Source of the DNA: CBDUUP01 sp965370435
GTDB lineage: Bacteria; Chloroflexota; Anaerolineae; Anaerolineales; UBA11579
Assembly (NCBI GenBank): GCA_965370435.1
Contig: CBDUUP010000077.1
Span: forward strand, 1 to 14,241
DNA length: 14,241 nucleotides
Direction: 5' to 3'
Made by a program: the position numbers and the translations under genes. Below the pieces are notes generated by a model that worked only from the letters and a program-made list of their open reading frames with translations, did no database searches and had not been told where the DNA came from. Below are positions 1 through 7,385 of this stretch, piece after piece (the first letter of the stretch is position 1; every line of letters starts with the position of its first letter).

Positions 1-985
1 CCTGTATCACAATCTTTGCGGCGGAAAAAATCTGGATGATCTGGGCATTGGTGACCAGATGCTTGGTGATTTCCGATGTTCGGAATTCAGATTCGCCATT
101 CGCAAATGCCAGAGGCAATAATAACTGGTCGGCCAAGTATTGGTCAATCGCGCCATTTGTCTCTTGGAAAGCAACCAACGCGTTCACCGCCTCGTCCGCA
201 ACGCGTTCTGCCAGTTTACCTCTTTTGCCCAAAGAAAAATAACTGACTTGGGCGTTCTCGAATTTTGCCAACAACAATAACATAGTGCCTTTTGCACGGG
301 CAGGCATGCTGACAATATCTATCTCTACGGGCTTCTGGATAATTTCCAGGCGTCTCAACGCCTGATCTCTTTGCCTTTCGGCGATGTTCCGATCCAGATT
401 GGCGACGGCTGAGATTCCATCAACACGCAAGAGTTGTCCACGCCGGATTGCTTTGAATGATGACAGTTGCTTGGTCGGATGAATGCTGGCGGTGATTCGC
501 CCTCCGCCGCGAGGATAGAAACCGGCAGCCTCAAGAGATAGTTCAGCGTTGTGTCCCATCCTTTTCAGGGCTGGTAACCAATTCAAGTCCAAGTAATGAA
601 AACAAGGACTCCAGGGGACATGAGTGCCGCCGGTGATCGTCACCATAGAGGATTGCTTTGCCATGCTTAAAGGCAAGAAGATAGTTTGCAGCACTAGCGT
701 TGTCGCCCCCGCAGTGCCTATGTCGAAATGATAATCTCCCGCCCGAATTTCACCCGGCCGGAAACTGAGGCTTGTTGTCCCCATTTTTACGCCCTCAACT
801 TCTGCATTGGATATCGCCGCTGCGGCCATGACTGCCTGGAGATGCTGAGCGCTCAAACCGGGTTTCGATCTTCCGGCGCGGATATTGTCAATACGCATGG
901 CTTGTCTGGTGAGCACGGATAGCGTCAGCGCGCTTCTCAAAACTTGCCCGCCGCCCTCGCCCTGCGATCCGTCAATATGGATCAT
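1..985 (-). CDS. rtcA: RNA 3'-terminal phosphate cyclase (3' end of gene cut by window edge)
   Basis: RtcA converts an RNA 3'-phosphate to a 2',3'-cyclic phosphate through covalent His-AMP and RNA-adenylate intermediates, using ATP; it acts in the cytoplasm in RNA repair or processing. Translating the minus strand from the ATG at 985 gives about 328 residues with no stop, starting MIHIDGSQGEGGGQVLRSAL, which matches the family N-terminus. Further family marks are the RAGRSKPGL segment (about residues 33-41), YPRGGGRI in the middle, and TKHLVTN near the end, where His309 aligns with the adenylated histidine of E. coli RtcA (also His309). E. coli RtcA has 338 residues, so only a short C-terminal piece should be missing. 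The start codon overlaps the stop of the upstream M48 gene (ATGA, 985-982) and has no clear Shine-Dalgarno of its own, so translation is probably coupled. No rtcB or rtcR is visible. Identification is firm; the physiological substrate is unknown. Confidence 0.95.
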   Translation of the reverse strand, partial: MIHIDGSQGEGGGQVLRSALTLSVLTRQAMRIDNIRAGRSKPGLSAQHLQAVMAAAAISNAEVEGVKMGTTSLSFRPGEIRAGDYHFDIGTAGATTLVLQTIFLPLSMAKQSSMVTITGGTHVPWSPCFHYLDLNWLPALKRMGHNAELSLEAAGFYPRGGGRITASIHPTKQLSSFKAIRRGQLLRVDGISAVANLDRNIAERQRDQALRRLEIIQKPVEIDIVSMPARAKGTMLLLLAKFENAQVSYFSLGKRGKLAERVADEAVNALVAFQETNGAIDQYLADQLLLPLAFANGESEFRTSEITKHLVTNAQIIQIFSAAKIVIQ

Positions 986-1884
986 GAGGGTTCAGCGCTT
1001 TTCAGGTTTCCGTCCACCAAAGACTGTATCCTGCGATATTGGGTTGATTTGGCATATCGCTGAAGCTGTTCGATCCGCTTGATCCCCATCGGATGCGTGG
1101 CAAGCAATTCGGTGAGATTATTTGCCAAATCATCATCCTCCTGGTCAAGGCGTTGAAGGGCTTGCCTCATCTCGGCTTGGCTCTGTACGTTTCCTCTTGC
1201 AGCCAGCTTGACCAAGGCCGAAATCGCTTTATTCAGATTTCCGCACGCCAGCAGCCCAGCCCTGTCAGCCGAATACTCGCAGGCCCGGTTCCACCAACGG
1301 AAAGCCAGCGACAAAATCACGAAGGCCAGCGCCGGACTGGGGATCCCCGCCATCCCGCCGACCAGACTGTTTAGCCAGGTGTGGCCCAGGCGGACGTGTC
1401 CCATTTCATGCCCTATGATGAACCGCATTTCATCAGAGTCCATCACCTCCAGAAGCGCTGAATGCAGCACGATAACCTTGGGGGATGTCAATCCGAAGGT
1501 GTAGGCATTCAGCGATCTGCTCGACGCCACGAACGTTTCCACATTTCTGACTTGCAGCCGTGTTGCGCTCTCCTTCACCAGTGGCGCTAATCGAGGTGAG
1601 AGTTGGGGCGTGATGAGGTGTGCTTGAGCCAGGAGAGTTTTATGATGGGAGCGCGTGAAAAGATAGGACATCACAACCATCCCTAGAACGAACACCACAC
1701 TCATGCAGACCGTGGCGGCGGCTGTGACCACAATCACCAGAAATACCAAGAATAGAGTGATAAAAAGAATGAAGAGTTCGTTCGAATAACGATATGCTGT
1801 TGTGTTAAAGCGGCGTTGAGAGTTGATGAGCTTCTCCAGATTCTGATTGAAGGATATGGAATGAATTTTACCCGCTGCTTTCAT
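982..1884 (-). CDS. M48-family membrane metallopeptidase (HtpX-like)
   Basis: Predicted zinc-dependent endopeptidase in the cytoplasmic membrane, of the M48 family that includes HtpX. With the start at 1884 it has 300 residues. A soluble N-terminus is followed by two close hydrophobic spans (about residues 37-76). The zinc site HEMGH lies at residues 159-163 (His159, Glu160, His163), and the third ligand is Glu203 in the CEYSADRAG motif. A further hydrophobic stretch lies between these motifs, as is common in M48B enzymes. The frame stays open upstream to an ATG at 1986, but that extension would run into the divergent lipoprotein gene and looks unlike the family, so I chose the internal ATG (MKAAGKIHS). 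It lacks a good ribosome site, so the start is uncertain, and a TTG three codons upstream is possible. The stop overlaps the rtcA start by four bases, so the two are very likely one operon. Substrate unknown; membrane protein quality control is the usual role of such enzymes. Confidence 0.9.
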   Translation of the reverse strand: MKAAGKIHSISFNQNLEKLINSQRRFNTTAYRYSNELFILFITLFLVFLVIVVTAAATVCMSVVFVLGMVVMSYLFTRSHHKTLLAQAHLITPQLSPRLAPLVKESATRLQVRNVETFVASSRSLNAYTFGLTSPKVIVLHSALLEVMDSDEMRFIIGHEMGHVRLGHTWLNSLVGGMAGIPSPALAFVILSLAFRWWNRACEYSADRAGLLACGNLNKAISALVKLAARGNVQSQAEMRQALQRLDQEDDDLANNLTELLATHPMGIKRIEQLQRYAKSTQYRRIQSLVDGNLKSAEPS

Positions 1885-1974
1885 TAGACGCAAGTATTTA
1901 TGAATGAGGTAAAATACTACTTGATGAATACCAAAGTTATTACAGTAAATCCAATTGATAAGGAAACTCTTCCC
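1885..1974. promoter_or_regulatory. Divergent intergenic region between M48/rtcA and the lipoprotein nuclease
   Basis: This 90-base AT-rich gap separates two divergently transcribed genes and must hold promoters for both if neither is transcribed from further away. I see only weak sigma-70-like hexamers on either strand, none convincing, and no GG-N10-GC sigma-54 element. On the plus strand AAGGA at 1960-1964 lies 10 bases before the ATG at 1975 and is a usable ribosome site, supporting that start for the lipoprotein gene. Confidence 0.4.
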
Positions 1975-4900
1975 ATGACAAAGCAAAAGGCTCTTTCAAT
2001 TCTTATACTGATTTCTATGCTGCTGGGCGCTTGTAGGAATACTACGGATACCCCGCCTACTAGTACGGCGCATACCGCAACTGATGGCGGCTTATTGTTC
2101 AGCGAAGTACTGACTGGCGCGAAAGGGAACAACAACCTGGAGTTCATAGAGTTCTATAATCCCCTGGACGACCCTGTTGATTTGGATGGTTGGGAATTAT
2201 GGTTTCAGCTAGAGGATGCCGAAGACGCTGTTTTGATATATGCCTGGAGTGATAAAACTTTGGTCCCCCCGAATGGTCACTATTTGCTTGGCCGCGCCGA
2301 CCAAGATATAGGGATCGTATTGGACGCAGAGTTTGACCAATCCTTGGTCCCTTCTAAGGGCGGACTTCAGCTTTTATTTCCCGATGGCGCAAGGTCCGAC
2401 AGTCTCAGTTGGGGGAAAGGCCCGGAGTCATTCGCAGAAGAATCTACCGCTTCAGTGATGGATAAAGGAGTTTCCCTGGAACGCTTACCCGGAGGCGACG
2501 AGGGAAATAGTACCGATGGTGGCGATAACGCCGCCGATTTCATCCTCAATGACAGCCCAAATCCACAGAACACCGGAAGCCCCGTAACGCCAGTGGTGGA
2601 TGAAATGTTGTCAATCGAACTCTCGGCCCCCGAATCCGTTGAACCGGGGAGTGAGTTTGAGTATACGATCACCGTCACCAACCAGACCGGTCAAACAGTC
2701 CACGATGTCATTGTCGAACTCCCCATTTCCGCTGAACTGGAAATCGTATCAATGCCTGATGGCGTGACCCTGGAAGATGGAATTATCTATTGGTCTATCG
2801 CCGCGCTTGATCCTGGTCAATCTCTCACGACCCAATTCAAGGTCGCCACTCCCTGGACCTACTTAAATTTATTGGTCAAGAACTATTATGTTCAAGCTGG
2901 CGATTGGCCCACACTTTCGTTTGGCGAACCGGTGCGCAGCTCTGTAGAGGGCGGCCTTATCCCGATTAGTACGGCTCGGACGCTGGTCGGCGCGGAATTG
3001 ACCATCGAAGGCATTGCCACCATGCACACTGGTGGATTATTTGCGGGCAGCGGAAATGTAAAGTTCTACCTGGCAGATGAAACCGGCAGCATTCAAGTTT
3101 GGGTAGATGATGGCGACGGGAGCACTAACATCGTGATAGGCCAACGCGTCCAGGTACGCGGCGTAATCGAGGCCTACCGTGGGGCAATCCAGATCAGTCC
3201 CCGTTCCCCTGATGACGTTGTCATTCTCGAACCGCCCAGCGAGGAATCTCTTTGGCCGCCCCTTGAGGTGAGTGTTAGCGAAGTTGCCAATGATTCCGCT
3301 CCCCTTCATGGAATGCTGCTGGCCGTTGAAGGGACGGTCACAAGAGTTGAGGAATTTACCTATAGCTTTGAAATTGATGTCATGGATGCCGAGGACGAAG
3401 TAGTCACTCTCTATGTGGATAAACAGACCAACATTAACGTTGAACTGATCGAGATCGGCCAACTCTACCGCATGATCGGCGTTTTAGAGATGCAAGACAC
3501 GAACTTATGGATCTATCCGCGGGTGCAATCTGACCTGACGAAGATATATCCCCCCGTGCTGCTCATTGAAGCAGACGCGCCCATCACCATTGTGCCTGGA
3601 GATCTGTTCACCGTTAGCTTGACAGTCTACAATCATACGCCAGACACTGTTACGAATCTCTTGATTTCCATTCCTTTGCCCGCCAATGGCGCAGTTCTCG
3701 AATCCGTTCTTGATGGAGGAATTGCAGACGACCAGAGCATAACCTGGACGGTGGCAGAACTGGCAGGAGATGGAGAGAGTATGAGTGTCCGCTATGAGGT
3801 CATGAGCACGGGGGATGGCGATCAGATTGCCATACAAGGGTATCAAGTGGTCGCAGACCAATGGGCGGAGCCTGCCCTGGGCCTGCCGTTTTACACCTTC
3901 GTGGGCGATACAGTGCCCATCTGGGCGATTCAGGGCGAAGGCTTCCGCTCGCCCTACGTTCTCGACGAGGTCGTGACCTCCGGTGTTGTCATCGGTGTTT
4001 TCCCAGACCTGGAAGGGTTCTGGATACAGGAAATCGAGACTGACGATGATCCCCGGACTTCCGCCGGAATTTTCATTAATACTGGCCTGATGGCGCTATC
4101 GATTGAACCGGGCGATAGGGTAGAGGTTCGGGGAATAGTTAGGGAAAGTTACCAACAGACCCAGATCATCGTCAATGATTTGGAAAACATCGTCGTTATA
4201 GACCAAGACAATGAGCTGCCCGCCCCCATCGAACTTGACCCCCCGGTTTCCGAAATCGAATCCGCCCGTTACTTTGAAGCGGTGGAAGGGATGCTTGTCA
4301 CCGTTACCGGCCCAGCCCTGGCGGTTTCCCCTATCAACCGCTATGGAGAATTTGTCGTCGTACTGCCATACCATGACCAAGATCGCCTTTGGCAAGGCGA
4401 GCAGAATGGTCATGGCATCATGGTGGATGACGGAACATCCGCTGTTCATGAAAATAATTCTGGATTACCGTACGCTGTTAGTACCGGGGACACCATAAGC
4501 GGTCTGACGGGGCCTTTGGCTTATACGTTCGGAAACTATAAAATTGAACCCATCGTATTACCGGAGGTTATCAACCAGCCCACTGTCTTGCCCACTCTTG
4601 AACCGACTGCCAGTGGCGAGTTCAGCATGATGACTTGGAATGTCGAAAATCTTTTCGACATCTTGGATCCTCATCCCTCCAGCCCTCCGCGGCCGCGCAG
4701 CAGTGAGTATGAAATTTCAATCACCAAGGTCGCTAACACCATTCTCTCCGCTGGCGTTCCCACCATAGTTTCTCTGCAGGAAGTCGAAAATATCGGCGTG
4801 CTTGAAGACATCGCCAACCATGAGTTGTTGGCCGTCTATCATTACATTCCGATTTTGATTGAAGGTACCGACGGTAGAGGGATAGATGTTGGATATCTGG

Positions 4901-5571
4901 TGCGGGGCGATCGCGCCGAGGTCATTGATACAGAGCAATTTCCTGCTCCCGGAGGAATTACAAGCCGCCCGCCCTTGCTGATAAAAGTGCAAATCACCAC
5001 CGATCATGGCCCAGCGACGGTCTATGTGATTAACAATCACTTCACCTCCATGAGCGGAAACCCCTTGGCCACCGAGCCTCGCCGGATCTCCCAGGCCGCC
5101 TGGAACGTCACCATCCTGGAATCGATCCTGGCTGAAGACCCAGATGCATACGTCGCCATCCTGGGCGACTTGAATTCCTTCTACATCTCCCGCCCCATAG
5201 ACACTCTGCGGGATGCTGGATTGCAGCACGTTTTTGAGGTGATTTCAGCCGATACAGCTTACACCTATATTTATCAAGGCCAATCGCAAGTGTTGGACCA
5301 CATTCTGGTGACACCCTCGCTGATGGGCCTGATCCAACGGGTAGAAGTCCTGCATGCCGACTCCGATTATCCTCCTCCACCGGCGGACGATACCTCGCCC
5401 ATGCGCAAATCCGATCACGACCCGGTTGTGGCGACGTTTTCCTTGCAGCCCCAGAGCGTACAAAGCTCAAATGGTTCGATTAACCTGCTGCTATTGGTAT
5501 TCCTGGTTCCCATTGTGAGGAAAACACGCAGAGCCGTCTCTACCAAGAATCTGGCCGACGAAAGAAACTAA
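1975..5571 (+). CDS. Exported lipoprotein: lamin-tail, duplicated DUF11/OB-fold modules, endonuclease/exonuclease/phosphatase domain
   Basis: A 1198-residue exported protein, probably a cell-surface nuclease or phosphoesterase. The N-terminus MTKQKALSILILISMLLGAC is a lipoprotein signal with lipobox LLGAC (Cys20). Next come a Thr/Pro-rich linker, a lamin-tail-like domain (about 40-200), then two successive copies of a DUF11-like domain plus two OB-fold-like segments (about 211-527 and 528-866). The C-terminal EEP domain (about 885-1165) has the family motifs: TWNVENLFD (Asn889), LQEVEN (Glu936), NNHFTS (His1022), LGDLNSF (Asp1065, Asn1067), LDHILV (Asp1108, His1109) and SDHDPV (His1148). All expected catalytic residues are present, so it is likely active. 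OB-like modules beside an EEP domain are seen in large secreted nucleases of the ExeM/NucH/YhcR kind. It ends with a hydrophobic segment (INLLLLVFLVPIV) and an Arg/Lys-rich tail. The start at 1975 is preferred over an in-frame ATG at 1900 because of the signal peptide and AAGGA. The next gene follows after 21 bases. DNA versus RNA or phosphoester substrate cannot be read from the sequence. Confidence 0.88.
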   Translation: MTKQKALSILILISMLLGACRNTTDTPPTSTAHTATDGGLLFSEVLTGAKGNNNLEFIEFYNPLDDPVDLDGWELWFQLEDAEDAVLIYAWSDKTLVPPNGHYLLGRADQDIGIVLDAEFDQSLVPSKGGLQLLFPDGARSDSLSWGKGPESFAEESTASVMDKGVSLERLPGGDEGNSTDGGDNAADFILNDSPNPQNTGSPVTPVVDEMLSIELSAPESVEPGSEFEYTITVTNQTGQTVHDVIVELPISAELEIVSMPDGVTLEDGIIYWSIAALDPGQSLTTQFKVATPWTYLNLLVKNYYVQAGDWPTLSFGEPVRSSVEGGLIPISTARTLVGAELTIEGIATMHTGGLFAGSGNVKFYLADETGSIQVWVDDGDGSTNIVIGQRVQVRGVIEAYRGAIQISPRSPDDVVILEPPSEESLWPPLEVSVSEVANDSAPLHGMLLAVEGTVTRVEEFTYSFEIDVMDAEDEVVTLYVDKQTNINVELIEIGQLYRMIGVLEMQDTNLWIYPRVQSDLTKIYPPVLLIEADAPITIVPGDLFTVSLTVYNHTPDTVTNLLISIPLPANGAVLESVLDGGIADDQSITWTVAELAGDGESMSVRYEVMSTGDGDQIAIQGYQVVADQWAEPALGLPFYTFVGDTVPIWAIQGEGFRSPYVLDEVVTSGVVIGVFPDLEGFWIQEIETDDDPRTSAGIFINTGLMALSIEPGDRVEVRGIVRESYQQTQIIVNDLENIVVIDQDNELPAPIELDPPVSEIESARYFEAVEGMLVTVTGPALAVSPINRYGEFVVVLPYHDQDRLWQGEQNGHGIMVDDGTSAVHENNSGLPYAVSTGDTISGLTGPLAYTFGNYKIEPIVLPEVINQPTVLPTLEPTASGEFSMMTWNVENLFDILDPHPSSPPRPRSSEYEISITKVANTILSAGVPTIVSLQEVENIGVLEDIANHELLAVYHYIPILIEGTDGRGIDVGYLVRGDRAEVIDTEQFPAPGGITSRPPLLIKVQITTDHGPATVYVINNHFTSMSGNPLATEPRRISQAAWNVTILESILAEDPDAYVAILGDLNSFYISRPIDTLRDAGLQHVFEVISADTAYTYIYQGQSQVLDHILVTPSLMGLIQRVEVLHADSDYPPPPADDTSPMRKSDHDPVVATFSLQPQSVQSSNGSINLLLLVFLVPIVRKTRRAVSTKNLADERN

Positions 5572-5592
5572 CTGAAGCAAAAGGAGCATTCG

Positions 5593-6624
5593 ATGAGATT
5601 GGGATTGATGGTTGGTTATTCTGGCAAGACCATTGACTTGCCTATGGAGTTGATTAAAGAGGCCGACAAGTTGGGCTACTTCGGAGTTTGGAGCGCGGAG
5701 GCCTATGGCTCTGATGCCGTAACCCCCATAGCCTGGATCGGCGCTCAGACCGAAAACATCCACCTGGGCACCGCCATCCTCCAAATGCCGGCCCGCACCC
5801 CTGCCAACACCGCCATGACCGCCATGACCCTAGATCAGCTATCCGGCGGCCGTTTTCTGCTCGGACTGGGCCTCTCCGGCCCCCAGGTTGTTGAGGGGTG
5901 GCATGGTTTGCCTTACGGGAAACCTTTGGGCAGAACTCGCGAATATGTGAGTATTTTACGACAGATATTCAAGCGAGAAGCGCCGCTGGTGCACCAGGGC
6001 GCTCATTACCAGATTCCCTATCAAGGAGACGATGCCACCGGACTGGGCAAACCGCTGAAAAGCATCCTTCACGGACGCCCCGACCTCCCCATCTATTTGG
6101 CTGCCATTGGCCCCAAAAACGTTGAACTGACCGCCGAAATTGCGGATGGTTGGCTGCCCATCTTCTTCTCGCCCCGTCACTTCGATACTGTATACAAAGA
6201 GCGCGTCGAGGCGGGCTTTGCCAAAGCCGACAATGGCAAAAGCTTCGAAAATTTCGACATCGCGCCTTCAGTGACCGTAGTGCTTGGGGATAACGTTGAG
6301 GCCTGCCGCAACGTTATAAAGCCAGTCCTGGCGTTGTACATTGGAGGCATGGGCGCCCGCGGGAAGAACTTCTACTTTGATCTGGCTTGCCGCTTCGGAT
6401 ATGAGGCTGCGGCAGTGAAGATCCAAGACCACTATCTGGCCGGAGAAAAAATCGAAGCCATGGTCGCCGTGCCTGACGAACTAGTAGACGAAGTATCTCT
6501 ATGCGGACCTAAAGAGCGCATCCAGGAACGCTTGGCAGAATGGCGCAGCAGCCCCATTACGACCATGAACCTGATGGTGCATGACATCGAAACCCTCCGC
6601 TTGATGGCAGAATTGGTTTTATAA
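5593..6624 (+). CDS. LLM-class F420-dependent oxidoreductase, Rv3520c-like
   Basis: A 343-residue TIM-barrel oxidoreductase of the bacterial luciferase-like superfamily that is expected to use coenzyme F420 for hydride transfer; substrate unknown. It starts MRLGLMVGYSG, and the segments EAYGSDAVTPIAW (about residues 36-48), LDQLSGGRFLLGLGLSGPQV (about 80-99), GKPLGRTREYV and GLGKPLK match, from memory, the Rv3520c-type subgroup of F420-dependent enzymes. ALYIGGMGA and the closing region with GPKERIQERL also fit. Length is typical of the subgroup and no domain is missing. AAGGAG lies six bases before the ATG, and the upstream nuclease gene ends only 21 bases earlier, so co-transcription is likely although the two functions have no obvious link. 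Whether this organism makes F420 cannot be told here; a flavin-using relative is the main alternative. Confidence 0.9.
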   Translation: MRLGLMVGYSGKTIDLPMELIKEADKLGYFGVWSAEAYGSDAVTPIAWIGAQTENIHLGTAILQMPARTPANTAMTAMTLDQLSGGRFLLGLGLSGPQVVEGWHGLPYGKPLGRTREYVSILRQIFKREAPLVHQGAHYQIPYQGDDATGLGKPLKSILHGRPDLPIYLAAIGPKNVELTAEIADGWLPIFFSPRHFDTVYKERVEAGFAKADNGKSFENFDIAPSVTVVLGDNVEACRNVIKPVLALYIGGMGARGKNFYFDLACRFGYEAAAVKIQDHYLAGEKIEAMVAVPDELVDEVSLCGPKERIQERLAEWRSSPITTMNLMVHDIETLRLMAELVL

Positions 6625-6710
6625 CCATTCCTCCATGCTCAAACGCCTCGTCGCGATTTCCATCTTCAGATAGTTGAGATTCTTCACCCGCCAACAAAGG
6701 AGTGTTGTGT

Positions 6711-7316
6711 ATGAACCCGTATATCGCCGTTCCCCTGTTCAGCCTCTTCGCCTACCTCTTGGGTTCTATCTCGCCATCCCTTTTGATCACCCGCCTCGTC
6801 AAGGGCGTGGATGTGCGTGAAGCAGGCTCCTTCCACGCCACCACCACCAACACCATTCGGCAGGTCGGCTGGGGGGCGGGTGTTTTCGTGGCTTTCTTAG
6901 ACGTCCTCAAAGGTTTCATTCCTACCTATTTAGCCATTCGCTATACCAGCCTCGAATGGCTGCCGCCTTTAATTGCCGCCCTGGCAGTGATCGGGCATTG
7001 CTGGCCGATTTTTTCCGGATTCCGCGGAGGTATGGGATTAGGAACCGCGGGAGGCGCTTTGATAGCCGTTTACCCCCTGGGTTTCTTCATAGGGATTGGT
7101 GTATTGATTGCCTTGGCTCTCCTCCTCCGCCACTCCGCACGCGCGGGTTTATTAACCGGTCTGCTCATCGCTCCAATATTTTGGTTATTTGGGCAGCGAG
7201 GGCAAGTTATATGGTTGACCGCCATAGTAGGCGCAATTCTGGCCGTCCGCTTTATCCACAACTGGAATCGCCAATACCGTGAGTTATGGCTGGACCGCGA
7301 GCAGGAACCCCAATAA
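6711..7316 (+). CDS. PlsY-family membrane acyltransferase with altered motifs
   Basis: A 201-residue, very hydrophobic protein of the PlsY family, which moves an acyl group from acyl-phosphate to glycerol-3-phosphate to begin phospholipid synthesis. The fold signature is clear: a start with LLGSISPSLL, GVDVREAGS, ALAVIGHCWPIF, GFRGGMGLGT and a closing HNWNR segment. Key motifs are changed, however. The usual GSGNxGATNxxR loop reads GSFHATTTNTIR (residues 39-50), keeping Ser40, Asn47 and Arg50 but losing the GN pair. The usual GFKGGKGVAT loop reads GFRGGMGLGT (103-112), with Met108 replacing the second lysine. It may therefore be a paralogue with a different acceptor or acyl donor rather than the housekeeping enzyme, so I give no symbol. 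The ATG at 6711 is chosen because AAAGGAG (6696-6702) sits eight bases before it; a GTG at 6702 would overlap that ribosome site. An 86-base gap with nothing recognisable separates it from the oxidoreductase gene. Confidence 0.85.
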   Translation: MNPYIAVPLFSLFAYLLGSISPSLLITRLVKGVDVREAGSFHATTTNTIRQVGWGAGVFVAFLDVLKGFIPTYLAIRYTSLEWLPPLIAALAVIGHCWPIFSGFRGGMGLGTAGGALIAVYPLGFFIGIGVLIALALLLRHSARAGLLTGLLIAPIFWLFGQRGQVIWLTAIVGAILAVRFIHNWNRQYRELWLDREQEPQ

Positions 7317-7350
7317 ATAACTACATTCCCCGTGTCGTTTAGGGGTAAAG

Positions 7351-7384
7351 CTTTTCAGTGTTTCAGTATTTCAGCGATTCAGTG
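7351..7384 (-). repeat. Octamer array A (four 8-bp units, CTGAA core)
   Basis: Read on the minus strand, this stretch is four back-to-back octamers, CACTGAAT, CGCTGAAA, TACTGAAA and CACTGAAA, followed by AG. It begins one base after the TGA stop of the activator gene and fills half of the short gap between the convergent acyltransferase and activator genes. A second array at 12068-12101 matches it at 31 of 34 positions in the same orientation. The units contain no inverted repeat, so it is not a hairpin terminator. Function unknown. Confidence 0.85.
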
Positions 7385-7385
7385 T

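Noticed and set aside
991..1010. Third copy of the CTGAA octamer array (TTCAGCGCTTTTCAGG)
   Set aside because: Only two CTGAA cores, spaced ten rather than eight bases apart, lying inside the M48 coding region.
1885..1974. Sigma-54 control of the M48-rtcA operon, by analogy with E. coli rtcBA and RtcR
   Set aside because: No GG-N10-GC element is present upstream on either strand, and the activator in this window is not RtcR-like (it has a receiver domain, not a CARF domain).
1900..1974. Longer N-terminus for the lipoprotein nuclease, starting at 1900
   Set aside because: It would bury the lipoprotein signal sequence inside the protein; the ATG at 1975 has a ribosome site and starts a standard signal peptide.
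1885..1986. Longer N-terminus for the M48 peptidase, starting at 1986
   Set aside because: It would overlap the start of the divergent lipoprotein gene and adds residues unlike the family.
7328..7345. Hairpin terminator between the acyltransferase and activator genes (CCCC...GGGG)
   Set aside because: The stem is only four pairs with a ten-base loop, the outer bases mismatch and there is no T-run, so it is too weak to call.
7351..7384. Octamer arrays as small CRISPR arrays
   Set aside because: The units are contiguous 8-mers with no spacers, and no cas gene is nearby.
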